NCBI RefSeq assembly: GCF_007830055.1
Contig: NZ_VLLE01000003.1
Span: forward strand, 744,001 to 808,000
Source: Lacibacter cauensis
GTDB taxonomy: Bacteria; Bacteroidota; Bacteroidia; Chitinophagales; Chitinophagaceae
DNA: 64,000 bases
Reading direction: 5' to 3'
Shown: one piece after another, positions 42,222 through 50,615 of the stretch
Position numbering within the stretch: the first letter of the stretch is position 1
Layout of the letters: each line of letters starts with the position of its first letter
Program-made: the position numbers and the translations under genes
The notes under the pieces: generated by a model
The model's database searches: none
What the model was told of the DNA's origin: nothing
Seen by the model: the letters and a program-made list of their open reading frames with translations, nothing else

Positions 42222-42641
42222 ATGAAAAAACTAGTAGTCTTAGCCGCAATTGCATTAGCCGCATGTAACACAAAACAGGAAACCAATCAACCTTACACCG
42301 AAGAGCGTGCTACTGTAAGTACAGAGCCGGTTAAAACCTATGCGTTCACCGGAGCCGACAGTGCACAGTTTAAAGTGCAGTTGTTTGAGCAAAAGAAATC
42401 ACTGAACTACGAAGTGAAGTTTTCCTACAAAGATGCCAGCAGCGAAAAAATCATCACCCTGCCAAACATGGGCATGATGCCAAAGCCTGAATTGAAAAAG
42501 GGTGCAAATGATCTTTCCTGCATTATTGGTTTTTACGATGCAGACAGTGTGTTTATGGAATACCGTCTTGTGAATGTAGAAAACGGTTTATTGGGTTACA
42601 AACACCTGAAAGAATACCAGGTAGAAGCTCCCAAGAAATAA
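42222..42641 (+). CDS. Small predicted lipoprotein
   Basis: This 139-residue protein has a short lipoprotein signal, MKKLVVLAAIALAAC, with Cys15 after lipobox LAAC. The mature part is predicted beta-rich: KTYAFTGADSAQFKVQLFEQKKSLNYEVKFSYKD, then IITLPNMGMMPKPELKKGANDLSCIIGFYDADSVFMEYRLV. No named family is recognised. It is monocistronic between two terminators, near leuS only by position. Confidence 0.72.
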   Translation: MKKLVVLAAIALAACNTKQETNQPYTEERATVSTEPVKTYAFTGADSAQFKVQLFEQKKSLNYEVKFSYKDASSEKIITLPNMGMMPKPELKKGANDLSCIIGFYDADSVFMEYRLVNVENGLLGYKHLKEYQVEAPKK

Positions 42642-42661
42642 TACAATTGATACATAGACTT

Positions 42662-42712
42662 GAAAGGTTGATGAATGGATTTTCACCATTCATCAACCTT
42701 TCTTCATTTAGA
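42662..42712 (+). terminator. Long hairpin, probable terminator
   Basis: A perfect 17-bp stem (42662-42678 with 42686-42702) has a 7-base loop and a modest T-rich tail. It shares GGTTGATGAATGG-type sequence with other tracts in the window. Confidence 0.6.
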
Positions 42713-42753
42713 CATAAAGAGTTTTGTATTTTCCAAGGATAAAATCATCACAC

Positions 42754-45700
42754 ATGAAGCATCTGTTATCAACAGGAATCATTTGCCTTATCAGTTTTTT
42801 TTCAACAGCACAAAACAGTTCGTATTTTTTGTCGAACCCAACACTTACACCCGATGGACAAACCGTTGTGTTTGCATTTGAAGGCGATTTGTGGAAAGCG
42901 AATGTGAACGACTTGCAGGCCACACGCATTACTGCTATGCAGGGCTACGAAACATCGCCACGTATTTCGCCCGATGGTAAATGGATTGCATTTACCGGTC
43001 GCCAGTATGGGAATGCAGATGTGTTTGTAATGCCATTGGCAGGAGGCGAGGTAAAACAAATTACGTTTCATAGCGGAAATGATGAAGTAACAAGCTGGAG
43101 CTGGGATAGTAAAAGTATTTACTTTAACAGCAGCCGTGCAGGACAGATAGCCGGTTTTAAAGTGGCTGCTGCGGGTGGTACACCACAACGTGTTTTTGGC
43201 AATTACTTTTTTCAATACGATCATAACCTGGTAGAGCACCCCGCAACCGGTGAAATCTTTTTTAACGATACCTGGGAAAGTGCCAGCCAGGTACAGCGCA
43301 AACGTTACAAAGGGCCTTTCAATCCCGATATTCAATCGTATAATTTCAAGACTAAGCAGCACAAAAAATACACAAGTTGGGAAGGGAAAGATTTTGCTGC
43401 AACCATTGATAAAAACGGTAATGTATTCTTTATTTCCGATGAGAACAATGGTGAATACAATTTGTACACACTCGATGCTGGTAAGAAAAAAGCATTGACC
43501 CGTTTTGCTTCTTCCATCAAAACACCGCAGGTAAATGCAAACGGTGGTAAAGTGGTTTTTGAAAAGGATTACCAGTTGTGGTTGTATGATGTAAAGACAG
43601 ATAAAGAACGCAAGCTGGATATTGGCATTGTACGCAATCATGTATTGCCAAAAGAAAAAGATTACGAAGTGCGTGGAAATATTTCTGCATTTGATGTGTC
43701 GCCCGATGCAAAGAAATTTGCTTTTGTGGTAAGAGGAGAGTTGTTTGTGAGTGATATAGACGGAAAGTTTGTACAGCAGATAAACAGAGGTTCGGCAGAG
43801 CGTGTACGTGAAGTACGCTGGATGAACGACAACAAAACGATCTTGTTTACACAAACTGTTGATGGTTATGCCAACCTGTTTACTGTTCGTGCCGACAGCA
43901 GTGCTGCACCCAAACAACTCACCAGCGATCAGCAAAACAACCGCAGTGTAATCGTTAATAAAAAACGTACACTTGCGGTTTATCTCAGCGGACGAAACGA
44001 AGTGCGTCTGCTCGATTTAAAAACACTGCAAAGTAAAACCCTTGTAAAAGATGAGCTGTGGGCTTTTCAAAACAGCGATCCCGGTTTTTCTCCCAACGAT
44101 GAATATGTGCTGTTTACTGCACGTTGCAATTTTGAAGAAGATATTTTAGTACATCACATCAAGAATAACAAAACCATCAATCTCACCAATAGTGGTGTAA
44201 CAGAAAACAGTCCTGTATGGTCGCCCGATGGTAAGTATATCTATTTTGTTTCGCAACGTTTGAAACCGGCTTATCCGTTTGGTATGGCGAATGCGAAAGT
44301 GTATCGTGTAGCATTGGAAAAAATGGATGAGCCTTATCGCATCGATAAGTTCAATGATTTGTTTAAAGAAGAAAAGAAAGAAGCAAAAGGCGCCAATGGC
44401 GATTCGGGTAAAGTCATCAACATTGATACAGACCTGATCATGGAACGACTGGAACAGATCGGGCCGTCTTTTGGCACACAGTATCTCATCAATGTGTATC
44501 AAAAAGGAGAGAAGACATCTGTATTGTATGCAAGCAATCATGGCGAAGGCCGGTTTGCAATTTGGAAAACAGTACTCGAATCATTTGAATCAACAAAAAC
44601 CGATAAGATTGCAGGCACAGATAATGCAGGCGGTTTGGATATTGTTGAAGCAGGTGATAAATATTTTGCATTGGGCAATGGAACCATCAATAAATTGAAT
44701 CTCGATGCTAACCGTATCGATCCGGTAAATATCAGCTATACCTTCCGTCGCAATCTGCAGGAAGAGTTTACACAAATGTTTTACGAAGCATGGGCAGGAA
44801 TGGAAGAAGGGTATTACGATGAAAATTTTCACGGACTTAACTGGAAGAAAACAAAAACCTATTACCAGCAGTTTCTTCCTTACCTGAACAACCGTGCAGA
44901 TTTGCGTACACTGCTCAACGATATGCTGGGCGAACTCAACTCGTCGCACCAGGGCTTTGCTACATTTGGTGATGATGAAACGATTGCATTAACAAGTGCT
45001 ACCATGGAAACAGGCATCATCTTCGAGAACGATGATCCGTACAAAGTAAAATACATCGTAAAACGTTCAGCCGCCGATCGTAAGAATATTGATATTAAGC
45101 CGGGTGATGTATTGGTGAAAGTGAATGATGAAACAGTGGATGCAAACAAAGACCGCAATGCTTATTTCACATTACCATCTCGTGACCGTGAACTGAAGCT
45201 AACGTTTAAGCGTGGTGCAGAAATGGTGCAGGTAAAGATTCATCCGCAGGCAACGTTGTTTAATAACTTGTACGATGAATGGGTTGACAACAACCAGAAG
45301 CGTGTAGATGAAAAAAGTAAAGGACGTATTGCGTATGGTTATATGAAGAATATGGGTACAGGTGAGCTGGAACAGTTTATTAATGATATGACGCAGGAGT
45401 TAACGAGCAAGGATGCACTCATCTTCGATCTGCGTTATAACACCGGCGGTAATGTGCACGATGAAGTGTTGAAGTTTTTAAGTCAGCGTTCTTACCTGCA
45501 ATGGAAATACCGTGAAGGAAAACTGGCACCACAATCCAATTTTGCACCTTCTGATAAGCCGATCATTTTACTTATCAATGAACAATCGTTGAGCGATGCA
45601 GAAATGACAGCACAAGGCTTTAAAGGATTGAAACTGGGTAAGATCATTGGCAACGGAACCTATCGCTGGATCATCTTCACCAGCGGTATTGGTTTGGTGG

Positions 45701-45879
45701 ATGGTTCGAGTGTGCGTATGCCGGCTTGGGGTTGTTATTCTTTGGAAGGGAAAGACCTCGAGATAAACGGTGTTGAACCGGATATCCGCATCATCAACAG
45801 TTTTGAAGATAAACTCAACGGCAACGATCCGCAACTGGATAAAGCCATTGAAGAAATATTGAAGCAGATTAAGTCGTGA
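42754..45879 (+). CDS. Tricorn-like secreted S41 peptidase
   Basis: This giant exported protease has 1041 residues. Start ATG 42754 opens a signal peptide (MKHLLSTGIICLISFFSTAQ). Residues 20-330 form a TolB/tricorn-like beta propeller with repeated LTPDGQTVVF, SPDGKWIAFTGRQYG, DVSPDAKKFAFVV and SPDGKYIYFVSQ blades; a second propeller extends to about 660. A tricorn C1-like helical region (EEFTQMFYEAWAGMEEGYYDENFHG) and a PDZ domain (KNIDIKPGDVLVKVNDETVD) follow. The S41 catalytic domain has IFDLRYNTGGNVHDEVL and the nucleophile region NEQSLSDAEM (Ser near 945-947). Such proteins degrade peptides outside the cytosol in Bacteroidota. It is monocistronic. Confidence 0.92.
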   Translation: MKHLLSTGIICLISFFSTAQNSSYFLSNPTLTPDGQTVVFAFEGDLWKANVNDLQATRITAMQGYETSPRISPDGKWIAFTGRQYGNADVFVMPLAGGEVKQITFHSGNDEVTSWSWDSKSIYFNSSRAGQIAGFKVAAAGGTPQRVFGNYFFQYDHNLVEHPATGEIFFNDTWESASQVQRKRYKGPFNPDIQSYNFKTKQHKKYTSWEGKDFAATIDKNGNVFFISDENNGEYNLYTLDAGKKKALTRFASSIKTPQVNANGGKVVFEKDYQLWLYDVKTDKERKLDIGIVRNHVLPKEKDYEVRGNISAFDVSPDAKKFAFVVRGELFVSDIDGKFVQQINRGSAERVREVRWMNDNKTILFTQTVDGYANLFTVRADSSAAPKQLTSDQQNNRSVIVNKKRTLAVYLSGRNEVRLLDLKTLQSKTLVKDELWAFQNSDPGFSPNDEYVLFTARCNFEEDILVHHIKNNKTINLTNSGVTENSPVWSPDGKYIYFVSQRLKPAYPFGMANAKVYRVALEKMDEPYRIDKFNDLFKEEKKEAKGANGDSGKVINIDTDLIMERLEQIGPSFGTQYLINVYQKGEKTSVLYASNHGEGRFAIWKTVLESFESTKTDKIAGTDNAGGLDIVEAGDKYFALGNGTINKLNLDANRIDPVNISYTFRRNLQEEFTQMFYEAWAGMEEGYYDENFHGLNWKKTKTYYQQFLPYLNNRADLRTLLNDMLGELNSSHQGFATFGDDETIALTSATMETGIIFENDDPYKVKYIVKRSAADRKNIDIKPGDVLVKVNDETVDANKDRNAYFTLPSRDRELKLTFKRGAEMVQVKIHPQATLFNNLYDEWVDNNQKRVDEKSKGRIAYGYMKNMGTGELEQFINDMTQELTSKDALIFDLRYNTGGNVHDEVLKFLSQRSYLQWKYREGKLAPQSNFAPSDKPIILLINEQSLSDAEMTAQGFKGLKLGKIIGNGTYRWIIFTSGIGLVDGSSVRMPAWGCYSLEGKDLEINGVEPDIRIINSFEDKLNGNDPQLDKAIEEILKQIKS

Positions 45880-45882
45880 GTT

Positions 45883-45910
45883 GTGAATGGTCAATAGTGA
45901 ATGGTGAATG
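45883..45910 (+). repeat. GTGAATGGT-type dispersed repeat, copy 1
   Basis: A 28-base tract of GTGAATGG-like units immediately follows the S41 gene's stop. It is matched 26/28 by the inverse complement of 48603-48630. Confidence 0.7.
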
Positions 45911-45943
45911 ATCAGCAGTGGTAATTTATTTTAACAATAAAAC

Positions 45944-45975
45944 AAAGGGTGTACAACTGTACACCCTTTTATTTT
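45944..45975 (+). terminator. Intrinsic terminator after the S41 peptidase gene
   Basis: An 11-bp stem (45944-45954 with 45959-45969, loop AACT) has flanking A and T runs. The T-rich tail TTTTATTTTG follows. Confidence 0.8.
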
Positions 45976-46083
45976 GCTAAATCAATATTTCTGTGTTCTC
46001 TGTTTCTCCTTTTCTCTGTGTTGAAAATTGCAAGCATAGCGAACAATCCTCATTTCTTCTTTCTCTCTTTCTAAACTTTTAGT

Positions 46084-47175
46084 TCACTCTTTCTTCACAA
46101 ACTTAATCATGGCACTGCTGTTTTCTGTACTTTCTAAGTTAGCGGAATAACGAACCCCATTTACATAAGCAATCATATACGATGTATTCGGTGGAATAGC
46201 ACCCAGGTTTTCGGCTACCATCACCAGTTCATTCGTTTCACTTAATTCCTTTACAGCAAATTTCACCACATGTGGTTTATCGCTCAGTTTCACGTGTTCA
46301 AATACCAATCTGTTGTTCATGAACAAGGAAATAGAATCGCCATCTATTTCTGCGTTATCGTAAAAATGTATTTCGATGGTATCGCCAAGCAACGGCAATT
46401 CTGTTGTTAATACTTTCTTCCGTTCAATAAATTTTTCGGTTATGGTTGGCGGCTTGGTTGTAACAACGGCCGGTTCTTTTACAGGTGGTTTGTTTGCTGT
46501 TTTTACAACCGGTTTTGTTTCTTTTGGAATCGTTGGTTGCTGTTGCACCACTACCGGTTCGGGTTTTGGCTCTTCACGTTTCGGTTGTTCGGTTACAACA
46601 GACGGGGGTGGAGTTGCTGCAATTACTTCGGGTTGTTTGGTTACTTTATGAATGGCTGCCACACTATCAATAAAATAAGGATCGTTGGCACCGACTGTGT
46701 AATTGTCGATCACAAAGTTCCATTCATCATTGAATTGCGGTTGCTCTACTTTGTCTAAATGCAAATCGCCTTTATTCTTTTGTTCTTCCTTTGTTACTGC
46801 TTTTCCATCCAACATCATGATACCGGCACCGGGACAATTAAAATCAGCTTCCATCAGAAGCGGAACAGTTCCTGGTGATGTAATATTAATACGTCCTGTT
46901 TTCGCTTCAATCAATTCATCATCCCACCACACAACTTCATTTGTTTGATTGTTGAAATAACCTTTCACTGCATAACGTCGGTAATTGTTAGCTGATTCGT
47001 AATAATAGGAAGTACCGAATAAACTGTCGCCCCGTTGAATGAGCTTTAATTCCAGGCGGCCGGGCCGTAATCCGTTACCCACTTTGCCTTTCCATACACC
47101 GGTAATCATTTGCGCCTGTGTAGTGGTGCCCAATAAAAACAAAACCGCCAGTAAGTAGACAAAACGAAGTTTCAT
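46084..47175 (-). CDS. Secreted protein with proline-rich linker
   Basis: This is a 363-residue exported protein with a signal peptide (MKLRFVYLLAVLFLLGTTTQAQ). The N-terminal domain (about 23-150) begins MITGVWKGKVGNGLRPGRLELKLIQRGDSLFGTSYYY, a beta-barrel-like fold seen in small secreted domains. A low-complexity linker rich in Pro, Lys, Glu, Val and Thr spans about residues 180-245 and could span the periplasm or cell wall. The C-terminal domain (about 260-363) reads LPLLGDTIEIHFYDNAEIDGDSISLFMNNRLVFEHVKL, a predicted beta-sandwich. No function is recognised. Confidence 0.7.
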   Translation of the reverse strand: MKLRFVYLLAVLFLLGTTTQAQMITGVWKGKVGNGLRPGRLELKLIQRGDSLFGTSYYYESANNYRRYAVKGYFNNQTNEVVWWDDELIEAKTGRINITSPGTVPLLMEADFNCPGAGIMMLDGKAVTKEEQKNKGDLHLDKVEQPQFNDEWNFVIDNYTVGANDPYFIDSVAAIHKVTKQPEVIAATPPPSVVTEQPKREEPKPEPVVVQQQPTIPKETKPVVKTANKPPVKEPAVVTTKPPTITEKFIERKKVLTTELPLLGDTIEIHFYDNAEIDGDSISLFMNNRLVFEHVKLSDKPHVVKFAVKELSETNELVMVAENLGAIPPNTSYMIAYVNGVRYSANLESTENSSAMIKFVKKE

Positions 47176-47274
47176 GTGTACAGCTAAAACGAAATGTTGA
47201 TGTAAATATTTTTTGTAATTGTTAATAATTCAACAAAAGCAAACTGCTAAAAAGTTTCTACAGAACTTTAAAAT

Positions 47275-47751
47275 ATGGCACAAGCAAACATCCCTTTAAT
47301 AGAAGCACTGCGTGAAACAGCGGCTCGTCTCCGTAATGGCGCCCATTATGCATGGGGCAATCATGGTGCATGTAATTGCGGTAATCTTACACAGGTAGTA
47401 ACCAAGTTGAGTAAGGAAGAGATTTTAGCCTATGCACATACTGGCATTGGTGAGTGGACCGAGCTTGCAGAAGATTATTGCGGTATTACCAACGCACCTG
47501 CGGGGTTACTGATTACGAAACTGCAGGAGATTGGTTTAACGCCCAGTGATATTCATAACCTCGAATACCTGGAAGATAAAGCGGTGCTGCAACGTTTGCC
47601 CGGTGGCTTCCGTTGGCTGCAGCGGAACGTGCGTGAAGATGTAATTGTGTATTTTGAAACCTTTGCCGATTTGCTGGAAGAGCAACTGGCCGATAAAATT
47701 ACGTTTACCATGCAGGATCTGTTGCCACAACAGCAACCCGAACTTGTTTAG
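47275..47751 (+). CDS. Conserved cytosolic protein, unknown function
   Basis: This is a 158-residue soluble protein with no signal peptide. It starts IPLIEALRETAARLRNGAHYAWGNHGACNCGNLTQVVTKLSKEEILAYAHTG, with CNC in a potential metal or thiol site, and has a later EDYCGITNAP Cys. The rest is mostly helical (DLLEEQLADKITFTMQDL). I recall similar Bacteroidota hypotheticals but cannot name a family. It is followed by a terminator and then an M23-type gene. Confidence 0.65.
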   Translation: MAQANIPLIEALRETAARLRNGAHYAWGNHGACNCGNLTQVVTKLSKEEILAYAHTGIGEWTELAEDYCGITNAPAGLLITKLQEIGLTPSDIHNLEYLEDKAVLQRLPGGFRWLQRNVREDVIVYFETFADLLEEQLADKITFTMQDLLPQQQPELV

Positions 47752-47773
47752 CAAACAACTACAGCATAACATT

Positions 47774-47805
47774 GCCCTGCAACATTGTAGGGCTTTTTTG
47801 TTTGG
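47774..47805 (+). terminator. Intrinsic terminator
   Basis: The GCCCT/AGGGC stem (47774-47778 with 47789-47793) extends inward by three pairs including a G-T. A T run lies at 47794-47799. Confidence 0.7.
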
Positions 47806-47845
47806 TTGAAAGCGATACTTCGTTTAACCATCGTAACTTGCTTCC

Positions 47846-48538
47846 ATGTCTTCTCTCATTTCAATACTTGAAAAAAATAAACACAGTTTTCATCCGGTAG
47901 TGTTGTTTAATACTGCAACGGATCGGTTGCTGCAAATGGATTTTACCGATGCGAACAAAGCACTGACGAAAGAAGTAATTGAAGATGTAACAAAATTTGA
48001 TGGTTATGTAAATGAACAGTTGGGTGCAGCAAATGCTTTGTATGGTATTGGTGGTTATGCCGAGCATCGAACAGTGTACAGCCGAAGCAGTGTATTTGAT
48101 GCACCCGATGGCGGTGAACCACGGCGATTGCATTTAGGTACAGACATTTGGAGCAAAGCGGACACACCTGTGTTTGCTCCGTTAGGAGGCATGGTGCACA
48201 GTTTTAAATTTAATGATGCGTATGGCGATTATGGAGCAACCATTATTCTGCTGCATCAACTGGAGGGCACTGCTTTTTATACATTGTATGGTCATGTAAG
48301 TTTAAAAGACCTGGCCTTGGTAGAAGGACAATACATTAACCGTGGACAGGAGTTTGCACATTTTGGTGAACCGCATGAAAACGGTCATTGGCCGCCACAC
48401 CTGCATTTCCAGATCATCAGCGATCTCGAACTGAAAGAAGGCGATTATCCCGGTGTATGCCGGTTGAGTGATAAAGATTTTTATTTGAAGAATTGCCCCG
48501 ATGCTGATTTGATTTTGCAGATGAATCAATACATCTAA
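47846..48538 (+). CDS. M23-family peptidase homologue lacking an obvious signal peptide
   Basis: This 230-residue protein has an M23/LytM zinc peptidase domain in its second half: RRLHLGTDIWSKADTPVFAPLGGMVHSF (His and Asp ligands), the AFYTLYGHVS His and the HxH motif PPHLHFQII. All expected metal ligands are visible. The N-terminus (SSLISILEKNKHSFHPVVLFNTATDRLLQMDFTDANKAL) is not a signal peptide, so it may act in the cytosol or be exported atypically. Some M23 relatives in bacteria sit in or near aminotransferase proteins rather than in the cell wall. The role here is unclear. Confidence 0.8.
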   Translation: MSSLISILEKNKHSFHPVVLFNTATDRLLQMDFTDANKALTKEVIEDVTKFDGYVNEQLGAANALYGIGGYAEHRTVYSRSSVFDAPDGGEPRRLHLGTDIWSKADTPVFAPLGGMVHSFKFNDAYGDYGATIILLHQLEGTAFYTLYGHVSLKDLALVEGQYINRGQEFAHFGEPHENGHWPPHLHFQIISDLELKEGDYPGVCRLSDKDFYLKNCPDADLILQMNQYI

Positions 48539-48602
48539 ACCGGCGAGAGTTTTTCGTCCGGCTGTTTGTTTTTGATCGGATGCGTTACGATTTACAGCTG
48601 AG

Positions 48603-48630
48603 CATTCACTATTCACCATTGACCATTCAC
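48603..48630 (-). repeat. GTGAATGGT-type dispersed repeat, copy 2 (inverted)
   Basis: The inverse complement matches copy 1 at 45883-45910 in 26 of 28 positions. It lies between the M23-like gene and ruvB. Confidence 0.7.
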
Positions 48631-48661
48631 CACTTCCCCTTTTTCCTTAGTTTTACACCCA

Positions 48662-49693
48662 ATGGCCAATCCCAATTTAAATAGCGATAAAGAAGGACTG
48701 AGTGCAGCCGAAAAAGAATTTGAAAACAATATTCGTCCGTCGAATATTGAAGAGTTCAGTGGTCAGCAGCAGATTATCGATAACCTCAAAATCTTCATTA
48801 AAGCAGCGAAGATGCGTGGTGAAGCATTAGATCATGTATTGTTTCATGGTCCTCCCGGTTTGGGTAAGACAACCCTGAGCCGCATTGTTGCTAATGAGTT
48901 GGGAGTAAGCATTAAAGAAACCAGTGGACCGGTAATTGAAAAGCCGGGAGATCTTGCCGGGTTACTGACAGGGCTTGAAGCAAACGACGTCTTGTTTATT
49001 GATGAGATCCATCGGTTAAGTACAGTTGTTGAAGAATATCTCTACGCAGCCATGGAAGATTACCGCATTGATATTATGATCGACAGCGGACCCAATGCAA
49101 GAAGCATCCAGATCAACCTTAATCCTTTTACACTGATTGGTGCAACTACCAGAAGTGGTTTGTTAACAGCACCGTTGTTATCTCGCTTTGCCATTAAATC
49201 CCGGTTGGAATATTACAATGCCGAAACGTTACAGAAAATTATTCAACGTGCTGCAGGTATTTTAAATGTTAAGATTACCAGCGATGCGGCAAAAGAAATT
49301 GCAGGCCGCAGCAGGGCTACACCACGTATTGCCAATGGATTGTTGCGTCGTATGCGTGATTTTGCCATGGTGTTGGGCAATGGCGTTATTGATCTTGGTG
49401 TTACACAACATGGTCTTAAAGCATTGAATGTTGATGAGTATGGTTTGGATGATATGGATAATAAAATCCTTACCGCCATCATCGATAAATTCAAAGGTGG
49501 TCCGGTTGGTATTACCACCATTGCAACAGCAGTAGGTGAAGAGCCGGGCACATTGGAAGAAGTGTACGAACCGTTTTTAATACAGGAAGGTTTTTTGCAA
49601 CGCACACCAAGAGGAAGAGAGGTAACGGCAAAAGCCTATGAACATTTAGGAAAGAAACCTTACGGTGGCAGTACGCCTACGTTGTTTTCATAA
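48662..49693 (+). CDS. ruvB: Holliday junction branch migration helicase RuvB
   Basis: RuvB is the hexameric ATPase motor of RuvAB. The 343 residues show the start motif [14 protein letters not shown] (as [14 protein letters not shown]), Walker [14 protein letters not shown], Walker [11 protein letters not shown], sensor 1 [14 protein letters not shown] with the arginine finger region LLSRF, and the C-terminal winged helix [20 protein letters not shown]. The gene is monocistronic with a strong terminator. ruvC is 16 kb away and ruvA is not in the window. Confidence 0.97.
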   Translation: MANPNLNSDKEGLSAAEKEFENNIRPSNIEEFSGQQQIIDNLKIFIKAAKMRGEALDHVLFHGPPGLGKTTLSRIVANELGVSIKETSGPVIEKPGDLAGLLTGLEANDVLFIDEIHRLSTVVEEYLYAAMEDYRIDIMIDSGPNARSIQINLNPFTLIGATTRSGLLTAPLLSRFAIKSRLEYYNAETLQKIIQRAAGILNVKITSDAAKEIAGRSRATPRIANGLLRRMRDFAMVLGNGVIDLGVTQHGLKALNVDEYGLDDMDNKILTAIIDKFKGGPVGITTIATAVGEEPGTLEEVYEPFLIQEGFLQRTPRGREVTAKAYEHLGKKPYGGSTPTLFS

Positions 49694-49701
49694 TTGAAGT
49701 A

Positions 49702-49741
49702 CATAAAAAAAGTCACTGTAAACACAGTGACTTTTTTTATA
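49702..49741. terminator. Bidirectional intrinsic terminator
   Basis: The stem AGTCACTGT/ACAGTGACT (49711-49719 with 49724-49732, loop AAAC) lies between A and T runs, shared by the converging ruvB and TerC genes. Confidence 0.85.
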
Positions 49742-49754
49742 CGTTGCGATATTG

Positions 49755-50561
49755 TTAATGTGCTACATCATCTTTTTGTTCATATACTTCTTCCAGCTTA
49801 GGTTCATTTAACTCAACTACACGTTTCGCTTTCATTTTATTGCGCATCACCATGTTGAGCATTTCCACTACAAAGGAGAATGCCATGCCAAAGTAGATGT
49901 AGTTTTTCAGGTGCAGTTGATGTGCTGCTTCTGCATTCCAACCTTCAATGACTAAACTTAAACCGATCATTACAAGGAAGGAGAGTGCCAGCATTTTTAA
50001 TGTTGGGTGCTTATGAATAAAGCCTGCAATTTTCGGACTGAAAAGAAACATGATCGTCATGGCAATAACTACTGCTGCAATCATAATTTCAACATGCTTG
50101 GCTGTACCACCTGCTGTGATGATACTGTCGAAAGAGAACACAGCATCGATCAATACAATCTGCCCAATTGCTTGTGCAAACGAAATACCTTTTGCATTTT
50201 TCGGATCCTGGTTCGGGTCTTCACCTTCCAGCTTCTGGTGTATTTCGTGTACCGATTTGTAAATCAAAAACAAACCTCCGGCCAGCATAACCAAACTCGC
50301 CAAATCGAAGCCTTTTCCTGCAATAGAAAATACAGCTTTGCCTTTTTGTGAGAGTAACCATCCAAGTCCCATCAGCAGTAAACTGCGGGAGAGAATACCG
50401 ATGATCATCCATAAACGGCGTGCCCGTTTCTGATCTTTCAGTTCTTTTAAACGGTTAAGAATAATGCTTACAAAAATTACATTGTCGATGCCGAGCACTA
50501 CTTCCAGTATCACCAATACAATAAAACTGATAATGCTTTCGGTCGTAAAAAGATGTTCCAT
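49755..50561 (-). CDS. TerC-family integral membrane protein
   Basis: This 268-residue membrane protein has about seven segments. The TerC signature VILEVVLGIDNVIFVSIILNRL is at the N-terminus (about 18-40). A second conserved membrane acid lies in IGQIVLIDAVFSFDSIITAGG. Family members (TerC, YkoY, Alx) export metal ions such as manganese or give tellurite resistance, and YkoY-type genes are manganese-controlled in other bacteria. No riboswitch is recognisable in the short upstream region here. The acidic C-terminal tail (NEPKLEEVYEQKDDVAH) is cytosolic. Confidence 0.92.
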   Translation of the reverse strand: MEHLFTTESIISFIVLVILEVVLGIDNVIFVSIILNRLKELKDQKRARRLWMIIGILSRSLLLMGLGWLLSQKGKAVFSIAGKGFDLASLVMLAGGLFLIYKSVHEIHQKLEGEDPNQDPKNAKGISFAQAIGQIVLIDAVFSFDSIITAGGTAKHVEIMIAAVVIAMTIMFLFSPKIAGFIHKHPTLKMLALSFLVMIGLSLVIEGWNAEAAHQLHLKNYIYFGMAFSFVVEMLNMVMRNKMKAKRVVELNEPKLEEVYEQKDDVAH

Positions 50562-50615
50562 ACTTTACTTTATTGTTCCTGTTTTTGGGAATGCAAAATT
50601 AATCTACTGCTACCG

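Noticed and set aside
42784-43935. Long minus-strand open frame opposite the tricorn-like gene (and similar long shadows elsewhere)
   Set aside because: Composition is that of an antisense shadow, lacking any domain pattern, while the plus-strand product has clear propeller and S41 motifs.
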